In this document: piece after piece, positions 1 through 8,552 of the stretch
How positions within the stretch are numbered: the first letter of the stretch is position 1
Layout: every line of letters begins with the position of its first letter
NCBI GenBank assembly: GCA_037968855.1
Contig: JBBKWH010000021.1
Location: forward strand, 1-64,000
Length of the DNA stretch: 64,000 nt
Source of the DNA: JBBKWH01 sp037968855
Lineage (GTDB): Bacteria > Pseudomonadota > Gammaproteobacteria > Pseudomonadales > Moraxellaceae
Reading direction: 5' to 3'
The notes under the pieces: generated by a model
The model's database searches: none
Told to the model about the DNA's origin: nothing
What the model saw: the letters and a program-made list of their open reading frames with translations, nothing else
Position numbers and translations under genes: made by a program

Positions 1-104
1 AACATAAACACAGTACGAAAGGCGACTTCAGCCAAAAACCAAGGCGTCAGATCACCAATAAACAGCCGATGCCAATCAAACACGCTTAGGTTGCTTGCAT
101 CCAC
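1..104 (-). CDS. DUF421-family membrane protein, N-terminal fragment
   Basis: Reading the minus strand from a GTG at 104 gives an open frame that runs off the left edge after about 34 codons. An in-frame TAG lies three codons upstream, so GTG is the only sensible start. The residues read like the N-terminus of DUF421 (YetF/YdfR-type) inner-membrane proteins: a short polar stretch, a WHRLFIGD-like segment, then the beginning of a hydrophobic helix (PWFLAEVAFRTV). The function of the family is poorly known. Only the first membrane segment is visible, so the assignment rests on a short match and is tentative. It is transcribed divergently from rsmH. Confidence 0.5.
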   Translation of the reverse strand, partial: MDASNLSVFDWHRLFIGDLTPWFLAEVAFRTVFM

Positions 105-349
105 GATGATCTATCCGCAGCATCAAAAAATATCAATCATCATAGTGGCTTAAATCGGGTCTTGCCTGTCATCACTGTGTGACATTTTTGCCATGCTTGT
201 GTGGGTTGCACAGCGCCGATGGTTGGGTGATGAATGGATCAAGTCACTGACGGGATTTTTAAAACTGACGACCTTGTCACAGCATGGTTTATGCAGGTCG
301 GCCAGACTGTTATATTGCAGGCCATATTTTTGCTTTTGGCGTGCTGTTC
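105..349. other. Divergent intergenic region upstream of rsmH
   Basis: This stretch separates the leftward DUF421-like gene from rsmH. mraZ, which precedes rsmH in many bacteria, is not here. A short open frame at 193-399 overlaps the rsmH start out of frame and looks like chance. The promoter of the first dcw block must lie here or just inside, but I could not find a convincing -35/-10 pair; TATATT at 311-316 is the best -10 candidate. Confidence 0.4.
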
Positions 350-1279
350 ATGTCCGTTCCTGCTGCTCATTTATCTGTACTGTTGGACGAGACCATTGAT
401 GCGGTGCTAGGTGGACGCACGTCTGGCGTGTTTGTGGATGCGACCTTTGGTCGTGGCGGACATACTCGTGCATTACTGGCGCGATTGGATGCCGACAGCC
501 GCGTGTATGCCTTTGACAAAGACCCACAAGCACAGGCCGAAGGCGCACGACTGATGGCCGAAGATCCACGCTTAATCATGATTCACGACAGTTTTGCCAC
601 CTTAGCCGAGCAATTGCAGCAACAGGGTGTACCGTTGGTCGATGGCGTGATGGCCGATTTGGGCGTGTCATCACCGCAGTTAGATGAGTCTGAGCGTGGC
701 TTTAGCTTTATGCACAATGGCCCGTTAGACATGCGGATGGATAACTCGCGTGGCATCACTGCGGCGGACTGGATTGAGCAAACCGAAGAAACCGATCTGG
801 CCGATGTGTTATTTCAATATGGCGAAGAGCGTTATAGCCGCCGAATTGCCAAAGCCATTAAGTTGGCTGGTCGGATTGAAACCACCGCAGAACTGGCCGA
901 AATCATAAAAGTCGCGCATCCCAAGTGGGAAAAACATAAGCACGCTGCGACACGGAGCTTTCAGGCGATTCGGATTGCGGTGAATCGTGAGTTGGATGAT
1001 TTAAAAGATTTTTTGCCACAAAGTGTGCAGGTGTTAAAGACCGATTGCCGACTGGCGGTAATTAGTTTTCATTCGCTGGAAGATCGCATCGTTAAGCAGT
1101 TTATTCAGCAAGAAGCCAACGGCCCTGAGCAAGATGATGGCTGGCTAAGACCGAATGATCAACGTCAAAAAACCTTGAAGAAAATTGCCAGAATTGCGCC
1201 AAGCGCCGCAGAAGTGCAGGATAATCCACGTGCGCGTAGTGCATGGCTGCGCGTGGCTGAGCGACGGGAGCGGGCGTGA
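350..1279 (+). CDS. rsmH: 16S rRNA (cytosine(1402)-N(4))-methyltransferase RsmH
   Basis: RsmH (MraW) uses S-adenosylmethionine to methylate N4 of C1402 in the decoding centre of 16S rRNA. The 309-residue product has the family's usual length. It shows the N-terminal HLSVLLDET motif, the SAM-binding loop VDATFGRGGHT (about residues 29-39), the ADLGVSS segment near residue 103 and VISFHSLEDR near 240. The frame can be extended upstream to 284, but family members begin at the ATG at 350, a few residues before HLSVLLDET. The gene opens the dcw operon and its TGA overlaps the ftsL start, which implies coupled translation. Confidence 0.96.
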   Translation: MSVPAAHLSVLLDETIDAVLGGRTSGVFVDATFGRGGHTRALLARLDADSRVYAFDKDPQAQAEGARLMAEDPRLIMIHDSFATLAEQLQQQGVPLVDGVMADLGVSSPQLDESERGFSFMHNGPLDMRMDNSRGITAADWIEQTEETDLADVLFQYGEERYSRRIAKAIKLAGRIETTAELAEIIKVAHPKWEKHKHAATRSFQAIRIAVNRELDDLKDFLPQSVQVLKTDCRLAVISFHSLEDRIVKQFIQQEANGPEQDDGWLRPNDQRQKTLKKIARIAPSAAEVQDNPRARSAWLRVAERRERA

Positions 1280-1602
1280 TGGCTGGGCATAAACAGGATG
1301 TGATGCAGGGCATGTCGTTTTATGAGTTTTTGGTCGTGCTGGCTTTGGCAGGCGGTATTGTGGCCAGTGCTTTGGGTGTGACGTATCAGGTGTTTTTGTA
1401 CCGTGAGACTTTTCAGGCATTACAAGCCGAGCGCAAGCAGCGCGAGCGCTTGGATGTGGAGTGGGGCCGTCTGTTGATCGAGCAGCAAACCTTTGGTGCA
1501 ACCACACAGATTGGTGGTCGTGCGGTCATGTCATTGCGCATGTATTCGCCGCCACCGGATCAAACGGTGATTGTGGCGCAACCGACTGCGATGATGCGTT
1601 AA
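1279..1602 (+). CDS. ftsL: Cell division protein FtsL
   Basis: FtsL is a small bitopic membrane protein that forms a complex with FtsQ and FtsB and activates FtsWI septal peptidoglycan synthesis. The 107-residue product has a short cytoplasmic N-terminus, one hydrophobic segment (about residues 14-36), and a periplasmic coiled-coil-like stretch rich in Gln, Arg and Glu. Sequence similarity in this family is low, so the call rests on size, topology and position between rsmH and ftsI. The ATG overlaps the rsmH stop; a GTG at 1276 is an alternative start. Confidence 0.88.
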   Translation: MAGHKQDVMQGMSFYEFLVVLALAGGIVASALGVTYQVFLYRETFQALQAERKQRERLDVEWGRLLIEQQTFGATTQIGGRAVMSLRMYSPPPDQTVIVAQPTAMMR

Positions 1603-1605
1603 GCC

Positions 1606-3450
1606 ATGAAAAAATTTCTCAGTCGAATCAAAAAACAGTTTTTTAGTAGCCAATTGCGCAGTGCCACGCCACGGGCCAGTTTGGCGGTGGATCATTGGCG
1701 TTTTCGCTTGTTGTGGGTGGTGATGCTTGGCGTGTTTGTGGCGATCATTGGCCGCGCCTTTATGCTGCAAGTGGTGGGGCATGAGTTTTTGCAAGACAAA
1801 GCCGATGCCATGATTATGCGTACCGATACCATTAAGGCCTATCGCGGCATCATTAGTGATCGTAATGGCGTGCCGCTGGCGGTCAGTACCCCGCTGACGA
1901 CGTTATGGATGGATCCCAAAGAATACTGGCAAGCCTTGGCCGAGCGTCAAGAGACCCTACAAAAGCTCAAAGAAACGCCCGATAGCCGCGCGCTCAAGCG
2001 AAAGCTTGGCAAAAATGACTTTGATCTTGATGCGTTGGCCTTGGTGATTGGCATGAAGCCAGATGAGCTCAAAGCCAAAGTTGAAGATCGTAAGCGTTCA
2101 CGCTTTTTGGTGCTCAAGCGCCAGTTGCCGCCACAGGTGGCCAAGGTGATCTTGGCGCGTAAGTTTCAGTCGGTATATCCCAAAACCGAATACCAGCGTT
2201 TTTATCCACAAGCCCAGCCCAATGCGCAATTATTGGGCCTGACCAATAGTCGTGACAAAGGCATTGAGGGCTTGGAGATGTCGCTCGATGATCGCTTGGC
2301 GGGTCATGACGGCAAGATGCAGGTCATGCGTGATCGACGCGGCAATCGCATCAAGGATGTTGAGTTGATCGAAGCTGCCCGCCCTGGTGAAAATATTAGT
2401 TTGTCGATTGATTCGCGCTTGCAGTACATTATGTATCGCGAGTTGGCCGCGGGTGGTATTGCCAATAATGCGCGCTCGGCGACTGCTGTGGCCTTAGATG
2501 CAAAGACCGGCGAAGTGCTGGCCATGAGCAGTTGGCCGTCATTTAATCCCAATGATTCGGTGCATGGTTTAGACAACAAAGACGCCATGCGTAACCGCGC
2601 TGTGGTGGATATGTTTGAGCCGGGTTCGACCATGAAACCGCTGACCATTTCGGCAGCGCTAGAGTCGGGCAAATATGTGCCAAGTTCGATTATTGATACC
2701 TCGCCTGGTAGTCTGGTGATTGGTAATCACCGCATTCGCGACCACGGCAATAACGGCCCGATTGACCTAAAAACCATTATCGTCAAATCTAGTAACGTGG
2801 GTGTGGCCAAAATTGCTTTGTCCTTGCCTAGAGACACGCTACCGCTGTTTTATAAGCGCATGGGCTTTGGTGCGCGTAGTCCGCTCAAGTTCCCTGGTGA
2901 GAGTGGCGGTTTGATTCTGCCACCTAATCTTTGGAACGTGGCCGAAGTCGCCACCATGTCGTATGGCTATGCCATTAACGCCACAGTAATCCAGTTGGCA
3001 CAGGCTTATGCAACGTTGGCCTCTGGTGGGATTCAACATCCAGTCACTTTGTTTAAGCAAGACACACCACCAACCGGCGTGCGAGTGTTAGATGAGCAAA
3101 TTGCCAGAGATGTAATTAGCATGATGGAGGGCGTGACTGCCCAAGGTGGTACTGCCAAGCAAGCGGCGATTGCTGGCTATCGTGTGGCGGGAAAAACGGG
3201 TACAGCACACAAAATCCGGCCAGATGGTAAGGGCTACTCCAACTCGGATTATCGTGGTTTGTTTGTCGGTCTGGCCCCTGCTAGTGATCCGCAGATTGTA
3301 TTGGCTGTAGTGGTCGAAAATCCGATTGGTCAATACTACGGCGGTCTGGTCGCTGCACCGATTTTTGCCAAGATCATGCAAGAGTCACTGCGCTTGCGTA
3401 ATGTGCCACTAGACAAATCACTAGAGCCGGAACCTAAGGTTAAAAAATAA
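1606..3450 (+). CDS. ftsI: Peptidoglycan D,D-transpeptidase FtsI (PBP3)
   Basis: FtsI is the class B penicillin-binding protein that cross-links septal peptidoglycan, working with FtsW. The 614-residue product has one N-terminal membrane anchor (about residues 33-57), a PBP dimerisation domain beginning near RGIISDRNG, and a transpeptidase domain. The three active-site motifs are present: S341-T-M-K344 (acylated serine), S395-S-N397 and K530-T-G532. It begins 3 bp after ftsL and its stop overlaps the first base of murE. It is slightly longer than E. coli FtsI (588 residues) and contains a Lys/Arg-rich stretch around residues 105-170. One perfect DnaA-box sequence lies inside it at 2202-2210, probably by chance. 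Confidence 0.97.
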   Translation: MKKFLSRIKKQFFSSQLRSATPRASLAVDHWRFRLLWVVMLGVFVAIIGRAFMLQVVGHEFLQDKADAMIMRTDTIKAYRGIISDRNGVPLAVSTPLTTLWMDPKEYWQALAERQETLQKLKETPDSRALKRKLGKNDFDLDALALVIGMKPDELKAKVEDRKRSRFLVLKRQLPPQVAKVILARKFQSVYPKTEYQRFYPQAQPNAQLLGLTNSRDKGIEGLEMSLDDRLAGHDGKMQVMRDRRGNRIKDVELIEAARPGENISLSIDSRLQYIMYRELAAGGIANNARSATAVALDAKTGEVLAMSSWPSFNPNDSVHGLDNKDAMRNRAVVDMFEPGSTMKPLTISAALESGKYVPSSIIDTSPGSLVIGNHRIRDHGNNGPIDLKTIIVKSSNVGVAKIALSLPRDTLPLFYKRMGFGARSPLKFPGESGGLILPPNLWNVAEVATMSYGYAINATVIQLAQAYATLASGGIQHPVTLFKQDTPPTGVRVLDEQIARDVISMMEGVTAQGGTAKQAAIAGYRVAGKTGTAHKIRPDGKGYSNSDYRGLFVGLAPASDPQIVLAVVVENPIGQYYGGLVAAPIFAKIMQESLRLRNVPLDKSLEPEPKVKK

Positions 3451-5036
3451 TGATCGCACTGTCAGAGATTTGGCCTGAAGGGGCGCAGGGAATTGATGTA
3501 GCGGTGCCATCGCTGGCCTTAAATTCGCGACAGGTACAAGCGGGTGGATTGTTTTTTGCTTTGCTAGGCAGTGGTTCGGTTGAGCGCTTAGAAGACTTTA
3601 TTGCCTCAGCGATTGCGCGTGGTGCAGCGGTGGTGTTAACCGATACCCCTGTGACGGCCACGTTTGCTGTGCCGGTGCGGATGGTCGATGATCTACGCCA
3701 TCAGATTGGCCCAATCGCTGCACGTTTTTTGCAGTTGTCTCAGCCGGTGACGCCAGTCCGTGTGGCAGCGGTAACGGGTACTAATGGCAAAACCACCATT
3801 AGCCGTTTATTGGCCGAGTTATTGGCCGGTTGCGGTCAGCGTAGCGCCGTGATGGGCACAACCGGCAATGGTATTTTGCCGCAGCTAGAACGCTCAACTC
3901 ATACCACGCTAGATGCACTTAGCTTGCAGCAGCATTTGCATGGCTATGCCCAGCAAGGCGCACGGTTTGCTTGCCTAGAGGCCAGCTCGCATGGGTTGGA
4001 GCAAGGCCGACTGACCGGCACACCGATTGAAGTCGCAATCTTTAGCAATCTCACCCGTGATCATTTGGATTATCACGGCACGCTAGAGGCGTATGCGGCG
4101 GCTAAAGCGGCGTTGTTTGGTTTTCCAGACGTGCATACCGCAGTGATCAATGCCGATGATCCCGCCAGTGAGATGATGTTGGCCCATACGCCAGCCTCAC
4201 TACGGGTCTGGCGCTATAGCATGACTGATCCATCGGCTGACTTTACCCTTGTGCATGCTGACTACGCCTTAAGCGGTGCTGTGTTACAGATCCAAACCCC
4301 GACCGGACCGTACACAGTACATAGTCCGCTGCTGGGTCGCTTTAATGTGTCCAATTTACTGGCGGCATTGGCGGCAGGCCATGCGCTTGGCTTGCCGATG
4401 CAAGACTTAGTCGATCAAGTGCCGCAGCTACAAGGTGCATCGGGTCGGATGCAGGTGATTGCCGATACCGAGCGGCTATTGGTGGTGGATTATGCCCATA
4501 CGCCTGATGCCTTGACCCAAGTTCTAAGCAGTTTGCGCCCACATGTGGCGGGGCAGTTGTGGGTGGTGTTTGGTTGTGGTGGTGATCGAGATCGCGGTAA
4601 GCGACCATTGATGACCCAAGCGGCCTTGGCTGCGGCAGATCGCTTGATCTTAACCGCCGACAATCCGCGTACCGAAGCGGTCGATGCCATCTTGGCCGAT
4701 ATGCAAACCGGTGTGTCGATTGATCCTGCGCGTGTGATGGTCGAGCCTGATCGACGGATGGCGATTCGGCAGGCATTGGTACACAGCCAAGCCGGTGACG
4801 CGATTGTGTTGGCTGGTAAAGGTCACGAGGATTACCAAGAGATTGATGGCATTCGGCATTGGTTTGACGATGTGGTCGAGCTACGCCAAGCGGCGATTGG
4901 TATACCACCGATGCAGACCAACGATGCCATGCGTCCTGATCTTGCCGTGCAAGCTGGCAATGATCTGTCGGCTGGTGGACAATCCGCTCCCGATCAGGCG
5001 GCTTCTTTTTTGACACAACCTTTAGATCAATCATGA
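3450..5036 (+). CDS. murE: UDP-N-acetylmuramoyl-tripeptide synthetase MurE (meso-DAP adding)
   Basis: MurE is a cytoplasmic ATP-dependent ligase that adds the third amino acid to UDP-MurNAc-L-Ala-D-Glu. The Mur-ligase P-loop G110-TNGKTT116 is present, and D404-N-P-R407 is the motif associated with meso-diaminopimelate specificity. A GKGHEDYQEI segment marks the C-terminal domain. The protein is 528 residues, against about 495 in E. coli. The excess is a roughly 45-residue Gln/Ala/Asp-rich tail after the normal end of the ligase fold. The gene overlaps ftsI by one base and murF by ATGA, as expected for a translationally coupled operon. Confidence 0.97.
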   Translation: MIALSEIWPEGAQGIDVAVPSLALNSRQVQAGGLFFALLGSGSVERLEDFIASAIARGAAVVLTDTPVTATFAVPVRMVDDLRHQIGPIAARFLQLSQPVTPVRVAAVTGTNGKTTISRLLAELLAGCGQRSAVMGTTGNGILPQLERSTHTTLDALSLQQHLHGYAQQGARFACLEASSHGLEQGRLTGTPIEVAIFSNLTRDHLDYHGTLEAYAAAKAALFGFPDVHTAVINADDPASEMMLAHTPASLRVWRYSMTDPSADFTLVHADYALSGAVLQIQTPTGPYTVHSPLLGRFNVSNLLAALAAGHALGLPMQDLVDQVPQLQGASGRMQVIADTERLLVVDYAHTPDALTQVLSSLRPHVAGQLWVVFGCGGDRDRGKRPLMTQAALAAADRLILTADNPRTEAVDAILADMQTGVSIDPARVMVEPDRRMAIRQALVHSQAGDAIVLAGKGHEDYQEIDGIRHWFDDVVELRQAAIGIPPMQTNDAMRPDLAVQAGNDLSAGGQSAPDQAASFLTQPLDQS

Positions 5037-6463
5037 CTTCAAATTACGCCACACCATCCGACATGTCCGAAACATCCGCTGCCATTGATCTGTGCTGGAC
5101 GGCTGCGCGTTTAGCCCACGCCAGTCAGGGCCAATGGATCGGTGGACAACCCAATCTCAGCGCTCATCCACGTATCGTGACCGACACCCGTCAGGTTCAG
5201 GCAGGTGATGTGTTTTTGGCTCTTGCTGGTGAGCGTTTTGATGCGCATGATTTTGTCGCCCAAGCTGCGGCATCCGGTGCAGTCGCTGCCATCGTGAGCC
5301 GTTTGGGTGATGCTGATCTGCCACAGTTATTGGTCGATGACACCCGCTTGGCCTTGGGCCGATTGGGACAGGCCCAGCGCCAAGCCATGCCGATGCTACA
5401 AGTCGCCGCCCTGACCGGATCGAGTGGCAAAACCACCACCAAGCAAATGCTTGGCAGTATTTTGTCGTTGTCTGCGCCAATCTTAATGACCCGTGGCAAC
5501 CTGAATAACGACCTTGGCGTACCGATGATGCTGCTAGAGCTTGAGGCCAAGCAGCAATACGCGGTGATGGAGTTGGGGGCCAACCACTTGGGTGAGATTG
5601 CCTATACCACAGCGTTGGTGCAGCCACAGGTGGCCGGTGTGCTGAATATTGGCACGGCGCATGTGGGTGAGTTTGGCGGACGTGACGGCATTGCACGCGC
5701 CAAGTCAGAAATTTTTAGCGGTTTGCCTGCTGATGGCGTGGCGGTGTTGCCGGTCGATGGCGAGTTTATTGAGGTGGTCGCGGCTGCGGCTGCACCGTAT
5801 CAGCAGATTCGCTTTGGCACGGGTGGCGAGGTTTGGGCTGAGGCGGTCGAGCTGTTGGCAGATCGTTGTCGCTTTATCTTGTGTACCTCGGCGCAGCAGT
5901 GTGCGGTCGAATTGCCATTTGCAGGTGCACACAATATTGATAATGCCTTGGCCGCAGCGGCGTTTGCCTTAGCGTTTGATATCCCAGTCACTCAGATTGC
6001 CCAAGGGTTAAGCCAAGCGAGCAACATTAAAGGTCGTTTGGCATTTATTCGCCGCGATGCATTGACCTTGATTGATGATACTTACAATGCCAATCCGCAT
6101 TCGATGCGCGCTGCTGCACAAGTGCTATGCGCGCAAGACGGTTTGCGCGTCATGCTGACCGGCGATATTGGCGAGCTTGGCGAGATTGCGGCCCAAGAGC
6201 ATTACGCCTTGGGTGCGGCGCTGGCCTTACTACCCATTGATCATCTGTTGAGTGTTGGTCAATATGCGCCAGATGTGTACGCCGGTTGGCAGTCGGTGCG
6301 TGCCACAGGAGCCGCAGCGTATACCGATAAGGCCAGTTTATTGCAGGGATTGCGAGCCATTGTTGAGCCTATGGTGGCGCAGGATTATCCGGTTGCTTGT
6401 TTGTTTAAAGGCTCGCGTACTGCGACCATGGAAACCCTGATTAGCGATCTACTGGCAGGCTAA
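5033..6463 (+). CDS. murF: UDP-N-acetylmuramoyl-tripeptide--D-alanyl-D-alanine ligase MurF
   Basis: MurF joins D-Ala-D-Ala to the UDP-MurNAc tripeptide, the last cytoplasmic step of pentapeptide synthesis. The 476-residue protein has the Mur-ligase P-loop T128-GSSGKTT135, the conserved ELGANHLGEI and NIGTAHVGEFG segments of the central domain, and DDTYNANPHSM at the start of the C-terminal domain. The ATG at 5033 overlaps the murE stop (ATGA). The N-terminus carries about 20 extra residues before the usual start of the fold. The gap to mraY is 57 bp. Confidence 0.97.
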   Translation: MTSNYATPSDMSETSAAIDLCWTAARLAHASQGQWIGGQPNLSAHPRIVTDTRQVQAGDVFLALAGERFDAHDFVAQAAASGAVAAIVSRLGDADLPQLLVDDTRLALGRLGQAQRQAMPMLQVAALTGSSGKTTTKQMLGSILSLSAPILMTRGNLNNDLGVPMMLLELEAKQQYAVMELGANHLGEIAYTTALVQPQVAGVLNIGTAHVGEFGGRDGIARAKSEIFSGLPADGVAVLPVDGEFIEVVAAAAAPYQQIRFGTGGEVWAEAVELLADRCRFILCTSAQQCAVELPFAGAHNIDNALAAAAFALAFDIPVTQIAQGLSQASNIKGRLAFIRRDALTLIDDTYNANPHSMRAAAQVLCAQDGLRVMLTGDIGELGEIAAQEHYALGAALALLPIDHLLSVGQYAPDVYAGWQSVRATGAAAYTDKASLLQGLRAIVEPMVAQDYPVACLFKGSRTATMETLISDLLAG

Positions 6464-6520
6464 TATGGCGGCCAATACCCCGTTGATTTTTTAGATTGCT
6501 GACCTTTTGGAGACACCCGA

Positions 6521-7639
6521 ATGCTGCTGTGGCTGTTTGAACGATTAGGTCAGTACGACCACACGTTTATGGTATTTAAATACCTGACCTTACGCGCCAT
6601 GTTGTCGGTGTTGACCGCTTTGGTGTTTAGCATGTTGCTTGGGCCGTATGTGATCGACAAGCTACGCGCGCTAAAGTTTGGTCAAGCCGTGCGTACCGAC
6701 GGCCCACAGACCCATCTGGTCAAAAATGGCACGCCGACCATGGGTGGCATTTTGATTTTGGTCAGTATTGGCCTAAGTGTGTTGCTGTGGTCAGATCTAA
6801 CCAACCCCTACGTCTGGATTGTACTGGGCGTGATGGTGGTGTTTGGTGCGGTCGGTTGGATGGATGACTGGCTGAAGATCAAGCATAAAGATCCCAAAGG
6901 ACTACCAGCCCGCAAAAAATATTTTTGGACCTCGGTCGGTGCCTTGGGTGCAGGCATTGCCTTGTATGCCATTTCGCAGCGGACTGGCTCGACTCAAGCT
7001 AGCGCCGATATGCTCAATTTACTGATTCCAATCTTTAAAAACTGGACTATTCCATTGTCCGCCGTACCAATGGGGCTGGGCTTTATTGGTTTTACTTATC
7101 TGGTGATCAATGGCGCGAGTAATGCGGTTAACTTAACCGATGGCTTGGATGGCTTGGCCATTATGCCGGTGGTAATGGTGGCGGCAGCGATTGGCGCATT
7201 TGCCTATCTAACCGGCGATCTACGTTATGCGCATTATCTCAGCTTGCCATACGTCAGTTATGCCAGCGAGTTGATCATTATTTGCGGGGCAATGATTGGC
7301 GCAGGTTTGGGGTTTTTGTGGTTTAACGCCCATCCAGCACAGGTGTTTATGGGCGATGTGGGCGCGCTAACATTAGGGGCGATGCTGGGCACCATGGCGG
7401 TGATGGTTCGGCAAGAAATTGCCTTTGCCATTATGGGTGGTTTATTTGTCGCCTCGGCGGTCTCGGTGTTCTTGCAGGTAGGTTCTTATAAGCTACGCAA
7501 AAAGCGGATTTTCTTGATGGCACCGATTCATCATCACTTTGAACTAAAAGGGGTCAAAGAAACCCAAGTGGTGATTCGCTCGTGGATTATCACGATTATT
7601 TTAGTCTTAATCGGCTTAATGACCATTAAGCTGCGCTAA
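6521..7639 (+). CDS. mraY: Phospho-N-acetylmuramoyl-pentapeptide-transferase MraY
   Basis: MraY is an integral membrane enzyme that transfers phospho-MurNAc-pentapeptide to undecaprenyl phosphate to make lipid I. The 372-residue product has about ten hydrophobic segments and the family signatures PTMGG, VGWMDDWLK, NLTDGLDGLA, FMGDVGAL and the cytoplasmic APIHHHFE motif. A GGAGA ribosome binding site precedes the ATG. It is the last gene of the first dcw block. murD and ftsW, which follow mraY in E. coli, are not here; an unrelated gene follows after an inverted repeat. Confidence 0.97.
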   Translation: MLLWLFERLGQYDHTFMVFKYLTLRAMLSVLTALVFSMLLGPYVIDKLRALKFGQAVRTDGPQTHLVKNGTPTMGGILILVSIGLSVLLWSDLTNPYVWIVLGVMVVFGAVGWMDDWLKIKHKDPKGLPARKKYFWTSVGALGAGIALYAISQRTGSTQASADMLNLLIPIFKNWTIPLSAVPMGLGFIGFTYLVINGASNAVNLTDGLDGLAIMPVVMVAAAIGAFAYLTGDLRYAHYLSLPYVSYASELIIICGAMIGAGLGFLWFNAHPAQVFMGDVGALTLGAMLGTMAVMVRQEIAFAIMGGLFVASAVSVFLQVGSYKLRKKRIFLMAPIHHHFELKGVKETQVVIRSWIITIILVLIGLMTIKLR

Positions 7640-7650
7640 ATACTAGATGG

Positions 7651-7700
7651 CTATGTGATAGGTGAATGTTAATTCTGTCACATAGTTGTCTTGGTTTTTG
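7651..7700 (+). terminator. Possible terminator after mraY
   Basis: A perfect 8-bp inverted repeat (CTATGTGA at 7651-7658, TCACATAG at 7678-7685) is separated by 19 nt and followed by a T-rich stretch. The stem is AT-rich with a long loop, so it could be a weak terminator or a protein-binding palindrome between the dcw block and the next gene. Confidence 0.3.
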
Positions 7701-7763
7701 TCAGAATAGCTTCACAATAAGACTCTACCCTATAGGCTGTTCCTTTGACCAAGGATGGCCAAA

Positions 7764-8456
7764 ATGAGTGCCTTCGTTGCTGAAAACAGCCTAAATTTCC
7801 CGCAGTTTCGCAAAACATCTCGCGCCCACGAAGCGCTCAATCGCCGTGATCGACAGCTCTCCAGCCGATTGCGGCATTTGTTGTTATTGATCGACCGAAG
7901 CGATACCGCTAGCCGTGGCTTACGTCAGTCACTGATGACCCAAGAAAACCTAGATGCCTTGCTGCGTCTGTCACTGATCGAACCTATCGAACCCGCTGCG
8001 ACAGAGCAATCAGCACCGATTGACAGGGTTGAAGCGGTAACGGATACGATGCCTGCATTACGTGTCGTATTAGATCAGCCAGCGCAACCACTAGCAGATA
8101 ATCTTGATCCAGAGCCAATCAGTACCGCAGCCTTGATTGCAGAATTTGAGCAAGCAGTACAGCAAGCTGAATATCAAGAACAGCAAGCCAACCAGTATCA
8201 AACTCAACCACAACACGCTCAAGTACAGACCGTACTGGCGATGGTGGAGGTTCAACAGTTAATGATCCAAAGTCTGCGACAAGCCTGTGGGTTGTTGGCG
8301 GCAGGCTTAATGCGCGAGATTGACGCGGCGCAAAGTATTGATCAGCTACATCGCTGTCAGGGCCGCTGGAAAATGACCTTGCTCGACAGTCGTTTTGATC
8401 GTGGACAGATTGATCAGTGGATTGATCAGGTCTCGCTATCCATTCGGTCGCATTAG
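7764..8456 (+). CDS. Hypothetical protein (230 aa)
   Basis: I do not recognise a defined family. The first 60 residues are basic and predicted helical, with a segment resembling small winged-helix or regulatory proteins (ALNRRDRQLSSRLRHLLLLID). This is followed by a Glu/Ala/Pro-rich linker, a Gln-rich stretch (about residues 120-150), and a C-terminal helical region rich in Gln and Arg. There is no signal peptide or membrane segment. The ATG at 7764 is preferred over the one at 7755 because AAGGA then lies 8 nt upstream. It sits alone between mraY and rlmA. A cytoplasmic accessory or regulatory protein is only a guess. Confidence 0.7.
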   Translation: MSAFVAENSLNFPQFRKTSRAHEALNRRDRQLSSRLRHLLLLIDRSDTASRGLRQSLMTQENLDALLRLSLIEPIEPAATEQSAPIDRVEAVTDTMPALRVVLDQPAQPLADNLDPEPISTAALIAEFEQAVQQAEYQEQQANQYQTQPQHAQVQTVLAMVEVQQLMIQSLRQACGLLAAGLMREIDAAQSIDQLHRCQGRWKMTLLDSRFDRGQIDQWIDQVSLSIRSH

Positions 8457-8552
8457 CATGGGCTGGTCTTGTGCGACTGTTGCATGCAGTCAGCGGTGTC
8501 TAGATCGAAGTTTGCTATCATGCGGCTCTATTTTTTGCGCAGTTGACCCATC

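Noticed and set aside
193..399. 68-residue open frame upstream of and overlapping rsmH
   Set aside because: It overlaps the well-supported rsmH start out of frame, has a Cys/Arg/Trp-rich composition unlike real proteins, and lacks a ribosome binding site.
2202..2210. Perfect DnaA box in ftsI
   Set aside because: A single 9-mer in 64 kb is expected at about this frequency by chance; there is no cluster around it, unlike the aceF sites.
4342..5034. 230-residue open frame antisense to murE
   Set aside because: It lies entirely within murE on the other strand and is His/Pro/Gln-rich, as expected from reading strand-biased codons backwards.
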